Of a stretch of 9,606 nucleotides of DNA, positions 6,766 through 9,606 are shown piece by piece. How positions within the stretch are numbered: the stretch's first letter is position 1; each line of letters begins with the position of its first letter. Source of the stretch: Cyanobacteria bacterium UBA5018 (GTDB lineage: Bacteria; Cyanobacteriota; Cyanobacteriia; PCC-6307; Cyanobiaceae). The stretch lies in the NCBI GenBank assembly GCA_002396505.1, contig DGYA01000048.1:637-10242 (forward strand). The letters run 5' to 3'. The notes beneath the pieces are model-generated. The model made no database searches. It was not told the origin of the DNA and saw only the letters and a program-made list of their open reading frames with translations. Both the position numbers and the translations under genes were made by a program.

Positions 6766-8388
6766 TCAGCTCACGGCAGTGGCCAGGGCTTTGCGACCCT
6801 CCAGGGGCGCCTGCAGGGCCTGCTCCAGGGGGGCAAGGCCGTAGTCGCGCTCCAGCAAATCCATCACGGTGCGGCCGAAGTCTGAAGGGTTGGTGGCGAA
6901 GGCCTCCAGGCAGATGCGGCCGAAGGTGCTGCCCATGGGTTCGGGATTCCAGAGCAGCTGGCGAGCGGTCCAGGGGGCCATGCTCATCGGGTTGTAGCCA
7001 GGCTTGATCAAGCCCTGGTCAAAGGCATATTGCTCTAAGTGGGTATGGGGCTGCAGGCCGATAAAAAAGATCGCCGGCTCTATTTTGTCAGCCCCAAAGA
7101 TGCGTTCCAGCTCCCGGTGATAGGCCAGGGTCTGGCGGATCGTCTCCGGCCGCTCATCGATCACATTGAAGGAGTAATTCACCGACACATGCTGGCGGAA
7201 GCCCGCCCGGGTTAACAACCGGCAGTTTTCCAATACGGTGCGCAAGTTGTAGCCCATGCGCATCCTGCGTACCAGCTCCTGGGAGCCGGAGGTGATGCCG
7301 ATCTCGAAATAGTCCATGCCGGTAGCCACCATCAACTCGGCCAGTTCGGCATCGAGATTGTCTGCCCGGATATAGGCCGCCCAGCGGATGTCTTGCCAGC
7401 CCTCCGCCAGGATTGCCCGCAACAGCTGCTTGGCATCCTCGATATAGCGACGTGCCGGGATGAACTGGGCATCGGTGAACCAAAAGCCCCGCACGCCGCG
7501 GTCATAGAGCTGTCGCATCTCGGCGATCACCTCCTGCACCGGGTTTACCCGCACCGCCTTGCCTTCCACCACGGTGTAGACGCAATAGCAGCAGTTATGG
7601 GGACAGCCGCGCTTGGTCTGCACGCCCACGTAGAAGTCGCCCGCCTCCAGGTACCAGTCGAGCTGGGGCCAGATGGAGGCGATGAAGTCGTAGTCGCAGG
7701 CGGTTTTCTCCATGCCCCCCGGCTGCTCGTGAATCAGGCCGGGCCTGGGGGGCTCCCCGGCCAGGAAGCAGCGCTCGGCCGCCAGCGACTCGCCGCGGAT
7801 CAACTTCTCCAGCAGCGGTTCCCCCTCCCCCACCGACACCACCGTGCCGCGAGGCAGTTGGCGGCCCAATTGTTCGTAAAAAACGCTCACCGCACCGCCA
7901 CCCAGCACCGCCAGAGCTTCTGGGCAAAAGCGACGGGCGGCGGCCAGGCCCCGGCGCAGTAGGCGCAGGTTGCGCCACAGCTCGCCATAAAAGGCCGCCA
8001 TCAACCGCAGTCCACCCATGGCTCCCCGCAGCCGCCGCAAGGGATTGCGGGCGTAAAAAACCTCGAAGGAGTGCTGCAGGGGATTGCCACCCCGGCCATC
8101 CACGGGGGCATAGATCTGGATGTCGCGCCAGGAAAACACCAGCAGCGTCGGCCGAAAGCTGCCGATCGTGGCCAGCAGCACCCGCTCCACATCCAGCAGC
8201 GGCACGGCGGCCAGGTCTAGTAACCGCTGCGGTAGGTCTGGGAACTGCTTGTGCAGATGGTCGGCCAGATAAACCGGACCGATGGGAAAGATGGGGTTGC
8301 AGGGCAGCCGCACCAGTAACACCCGGTGATCAGGGCAGGCGGGCACAGCGGACAGCCCCAGGGGATAGAGATGTGTGGACGCTAACAA
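6766..8388 (-). CDS. B12-binding-like radical SAM protein, probable photosystem II high-light acclimation protein
   Basis: This encodes a 540-residue radical SAM protein of unknown reaction. The N-terminal part (about 23-200) resembles the cobalamin-binding-like domain of B12-dependent radical SAM proteins (VLLVRLPCNPIFPIGPVYLA, VLGGGAVSVFYEQL, VSVGEGEPLL), though I see no DxHxxG cobalamin-ligand motif. The catalytic core has CPHNCCYC, with Cys262, Cys266 and Cys269 for the 4Fe-4S cluster, then FWFTDAQFIPARRYIEDAK, and FEIGITSGSQELV near residue 360. The overall sequence matches the cyanobacterial family annotated as photosystem II high-light acclimation radical SAM protein; that name is from memory. 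It is divergent from psbA, which supports the link. The start is uncertain: the frame opens only after a TAA at 8398-8400, the first possible start is TTG (8386-8388), and the GTG at 8322 gives a protein beginning at the conserved LLVRLPCNP stretch. No Shine-Dalgarno is evident at either. The gene is convergent with the CPBP gene. Confidence 0.85.
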   Translation of the reverse strand: MLASTHLYPLGLSAVPACPDHRVLLVRLPCNPIFPIGPVYLADHLHKQFPDLPQRLLDLAAVPLLDVERVLLATIGSFRPTLLVFSWRDIQIYAPVDGRGGNPLQHSFEVFYARNPLRRLRGAMGGLRLMAAFYGELWRNLRLLRRGLAAARRFCPEALAVLGGGAVSVFYEQLGRQLPRGTVVSVGEGEPLLEKLIRGESLAAERCFLAGEPPRPGLIHEQPGGMEKTACDYDFIASIWPQLDWYLEAGDFYVGVQTKRGCPHNCCYCVYTVVEGKAVRVNPVQEVIAEMRQLYDRGVRGFWFTDAQFIPARRYIEDAKQLLRAILAEGWQDIRWAAYIRADNLDAELAELMVATGMDYFEIGITSGSQELVRRMRMGYNLRTVLENCRLLTRAGFRQHVSVNYSFNVIDERPETIRQTLAYHRELERIFGADKIEPAIFFIGLQPHTHLEQYAFDQGLIKPGYNPMSMAPWTARQLLWNPEPMGSTFGRICLEAFATNPSDFGRTVMDLLERDYGLAPLEQALQAPLEGRKALATAVS

Positions 8389-8517
8389 CCATTGCCGTTA
8401 GCCGGCCTGAACGCGGCCGGGTCAGTTCAGCTCAGCTCAAGCCAGATCAGCTGAGCCCAACCCGGGCTCAAGACCAGGGGGCGCTTGTTCATCAACCGGC
8501 TTCCAGCGACCCCTTGG

Positions 8518-8549
8518 CGCTTGCTTTCAGCAAGTGCTCCCAGCAAGCG
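8518..8549. repeat. Inverted repeat with alternative pairings (CGCTTGCT)
   Basis: CGCTTGCT (8518-8525) can pair with AGCAAGCG (8542-8549) over 8 bp. Its CTTGCT part (8520-8525) can instead pair with the nearer AGCAAG (8529-8534) over 6 bp with a three-base loop. The two folds are mutually exclusive. Confidence 0.5.
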
Positions 8550-8587
8550 AACCGACAGCCGTCGCCCTAAAGCGCGGACTGAAACAC

Positions 8588-8663
8588 CCCCTGAGCAAGC
8601 TCTGAAAAACCGAGCCACGGCCCATAAAGCCCTGATGCCGCAATGGCTCTCAGCTTGCTGGGG
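8588..8663 (+). ncRNA. Candidate structured RNA upstream of psbA
   Basis: Three helices nest inside each other: AGCAAGCT (8594-8601) with AGCTTGCT (8652-8659), GAGCCA (8612-8617) with TGGCTC (8644-8649), and CGGC (8618-8621) with GCCG (8637-8640). An asymmetric A-rich internal loop (8602-8611) separates the outer two. Downstream, GGTCAG (8693-8698) pairs with CTGGCC (8709-8714, one wobble), followed after one base by TTTT (8716-8719), which resembles an intrinsic terminator for a plus-strand transcript. No promoter was identified and the strand is inferred from that terminator. The evidence is structural only and could be chance in GC-rich DNA. Confidence 0.3.
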
Positions 8664-8692
8664 CGACTTACCGGGGCGATGGCCTGGCGGTT

Positions 8693-8719
8693 GGTCAGAG
8701 CCCCCTAACTGGCCCTTTT
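8693..8719 (+). terminator. Possible intrinsic terminator before psbA promoter
   Basis: A 6-bp stem (8693-8698 with 8709-8714, one G-T pair) with a ten-base loop is followed by a short TTTT. It would stop plus-strand transcription entering psbA from upstream, or end the candidate small RNA. The short T-run makes it weak. Confidence 0.3.
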
Positions 8720-8722
8720 GAA

Positions 8723-8742
8723 GCGGGCTTCACAAAGCCCGC
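8723..8742. promoter_or_regulatory. Perfect 8-bp inverted repeat overlapping the psbA -35 region
   Basis: GCGGGCTT (8723-8730), CACA loop, AAGCCCGC (8735-8742). The likely -35 hexamer TTCACA (8729-8734) straddles the left arm end and the loop. The repeat could be an operator for a dimeric regulator or the stem of a terminator for transcripts from upstream. There is no T-run after it on the plus strand, which favours the first reading. Confidence 0.5.
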
Positions 8743-8758
8743 AATCTTCCGTTACACT
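8729..8758 (+). promoter_or_regulatory. Probable psbA promoter (-35 TTCACA, -10 TACACT)
   Basis: TTCACA (8729-8734) and TACACT (8753-8758) are separated by 18 bases and resemble sigma-70 type elements. This would start transcription near 8765 and give a leader of roughly 95-100 bases before the psbA ATG. The hexamers are imperfect and the assignment is by eye. Confidence 0.5.
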
Positions 8759-8796
8759 CGGAGGGCAAGGCGCATTTGCCCCGGCAAGCGCCCTGG

Positions 8797-8861
8797 CTTA
8801 ATTAAGTCTCCTTTTGGAGACAAACCCACCGTCTCCTTGGAGACAATCCTTACCCGTTCTC
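8797..8861 (+). promoter_or_regulatory. psbA 5' leader with AT-rich box and two identical-stem hairpins
   Basis: The AT-rich palindrome CTTAATTAAG (8797-8806) is followed by GTCTCC-TTTT-GGAGAC (8806-8821) and, nine bases later, GTCTCC-TT-GGAGAC (8831-8844). The two hairpins share the same stem, so arms can pair within or across hairpins. The GGAG at 8839-8842, the nearest Shine-Dalgarno-like sequence, is in the right arm of the second hairpin and ends 19 bases before the ATG, farther than usual. Leader control of psbA by AU-rich boxes and RNase E cleavage is known in cyanobacteria; this particular arrangement acting that way is inference. Confidence 0.65.
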
Positions 8862-9606
8862 ATGACCACCACTCTCCAGCAGCGCTCCGGCGCTAATAGC
8901 TGGCAGCAATTCTGCGAGTGGATCACCTCCACCAACAACCGCCTCTATGTGGGCTGGTTCGGTGTGCTGATGATCCCTTGCCTCCTGGCTGCCACCATCT
9001 GCTTCATCGTGGCTTTCATCGCCGCGCCCCCCGTCGACATCGACGGCATCCGTGAGCCCGTAGCCGGCTCCCTGATGTATGGCAACAACATCATTTCCGG
9101 TGCTGTTGTTCCTTCCAGCAACGCTATCGGCCTGCACTTCTACCCCATCTGGGAAGCCGCCAGCCTCGACGAGTGGCTGTACAACGGTGGTCCTTTCCAA
9201 CTGGTGGTGTTCCACTTCCTGATCGGCATCTATGCCTACATGGGTCGTGAGTGGGAACTGAGCTATCGCCTGGGCATGCGTCCCTGGATCTGTGTGGCCT
9301 ACAGTGCTCCTGTGGCCGCCGCCAGCGCCGTGTTCCTGGTCTACCCCTTCGGTCAGGGTTCTTTCTCTGACGCTATGCCCCTGGGCATCTCTGGCACTTT
9401 CAACTACATGTTGGTGTTCCAGGCTGAGCACAACATCCTGATGCACCCCTTCCACATGTTGGGTGTGGCCGGTGTATTCGGTGGCAGCTTGTTCTCCGCC
9501 ATGCACGGCTCCCTGGTGACCTCCAGCCTCGTTCGGGAAACCACCGAAGCTGAATCCCAGAACTACGGCTACAAGTTTGGCCAAGAGGAAGAGACCTACA
9601 ACATCG
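8862..9606 (+). CDS. psbA: Photosystem II reaction centre D1 protein, D1:2 type (3' end outside window)
   Basis: This is the first 248 codons of about 360 of the D1 protein, which with D2 binds the pigments, quinone and Mn cluster of photosystem II in the thylakoid membrane. The start is the ATG at 8862, giving MTTTLQQRSGANSWQQF. Functional residues are at their standard numbers: Tyr161 (TyrZ) in YPFGQGSFSD, Asp170 and Glu189 (Mn cluster ligands), His190 (TyrZ partner), His198 (P680 chlorophyll ligand) and His215 (iron/QB region). Residue 130 is Glu (YMGREWELS), the mark of the high-light D1:2 isoform; low-light D1:1 has Gln. Codon use is richer in GGT, GCT and TTC than in neighbouring genes, as expected for a very highly expressed gene. 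It is divergent from the radical SAM gene. Picocyanobacteria usually carry several psbA copies, so others should exist elsewhere. Confidence 0.98.
   Translation, partial: MTTTLQQRSGANSWQQFCEWITSTNNRLYVGWFGVLMIPCLLAATICFIVAFIAAPPVDIDGIREPVAGSLMYGNNIISGAVVPSSNAIGLHFYPIWEAASLDEWLYNGGPFQLVVFHFLIGIYAYMGREWELSYRLGMRPWICVAYSAPVAAASAVFLVYPFGQGSFSDAMPLGISGTFNYMLVFQAEHNILMHPFHMLGVAGVFGGSLFSAMHGSLVTSSLVRETTEAESQNYGYKFGQEEETYNI

Larger units (their letters stand above)
8389..8722. other. Long non-coding stretch upstream of psbA promoter
   Basis: No convincing protein gene lies here; the short open frames have no recognisable domains or codon pattern. I see no tRNA-like TTCGA loop and no known cyanobacterial small RNA signature. 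The stretch is rich in inverted repeats. One is GCTCAGCT/AGCTGAGC (8430-8437 and 8449-8456), upstream of the minus-strand radical SAM gene. Others are built from the word GCTTGCT and its complement AGCAAGC. It should hold the promoter of the minus-strand gene, which I could not place. Confidence 0.5.

Noticed and set aside
8373..8721. Small frames of 63-78 codons on both strands between the radical SAM gene and psbA
   Set aside because: No recognisable domain or ribosome binding site, and they overlap each other and the predicted RNA structures.
8850..9584. 244-codon minus-strand frame opposite psbA
   Set aside because: psbA on the plus strand is unmistakable; the reverse product is His/Gly/Val-rich and shadow-like.
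8862..9606. psbA as a cyanophage-derived copy
   Set aside because: The neighbours are host-type genes, and I see no phage gene or integration signal. Its different codon use is explained by high expression.

Overview
The window comes from a GC-rich unicellular picocyanobacterium of the Cyanobium / marine Synechococcus type. It carries a psbA gene encoding the photosystem II D1 protein, cyanobacterial-type LL-diaminopimelate aminotransferase and ClpS genes, an RNase E/G gene, and a radical SAM protein of a type found beside photosystem II genes. Coding sequence is dense and strongly GC-biased. I see only two HIP1 (GCGATCGC) sites by eye. The genus is inferred from protein resemblance, not from any search.

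Layout. Positions 1-879 (minus) hold the N-terminal 293 codons of RNase E/G (rne), cut by the left window edge. Positions 880-1111 are a leader or intergenic stretch with small degenerate tandem repeats. Positions 1112-3910 (minus) hold a 932-residue radical SAM protein fused to a C-terminal DUF2344 domain. Divergent from it on the plus strand is a tight cluster: dapL (4042-5277), clpS (5301-5738) and a CPBP-family intramembrane protease (5738-6613, overlapping clpS by one base). A hairpin at 6617-6645 lies between this cluster and a convergent minus-strand radical SAM gene (6766-8388), probably the protein annotated in picocyanobacteria as photosystem II high-light acclimation radical SAM protein. 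A 473-bp intergenic region then leads to psbA (8862 to the right edge), transcribed divergently from that gene.

How the genes fit together. The genes are mostly core housekeeping: RNA decay and processing (rne), lysine/peptidoglycan precursor synthesis (dapL), regulated proteolysis (clpS, CPBP protease) and photosystem II (psbA and the neighbouring radical SAM gene). The psbA copy encodes a D1 with Glu130, the D1:2 or high-light form, which suits a neighbour linked to high-light acclimation.

The least explained part is the non-coding DNA before psbA. It holds a nested fold at 8588-8663 that could be a small structured RNA, a perfect inverted repeat overlapping the likely psbA -35 element, and two adjacent hairpins with identical stems in the psbA leader, the second containing the only visible Shine-Dalgarno-like GGAG. 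I see no mobile element, CRISPR array, tRNA or rRNA. I found no clear new multi-gene system; the interest is in regulatory sequence and in the two radical SAM enzymes of unknown substrate.
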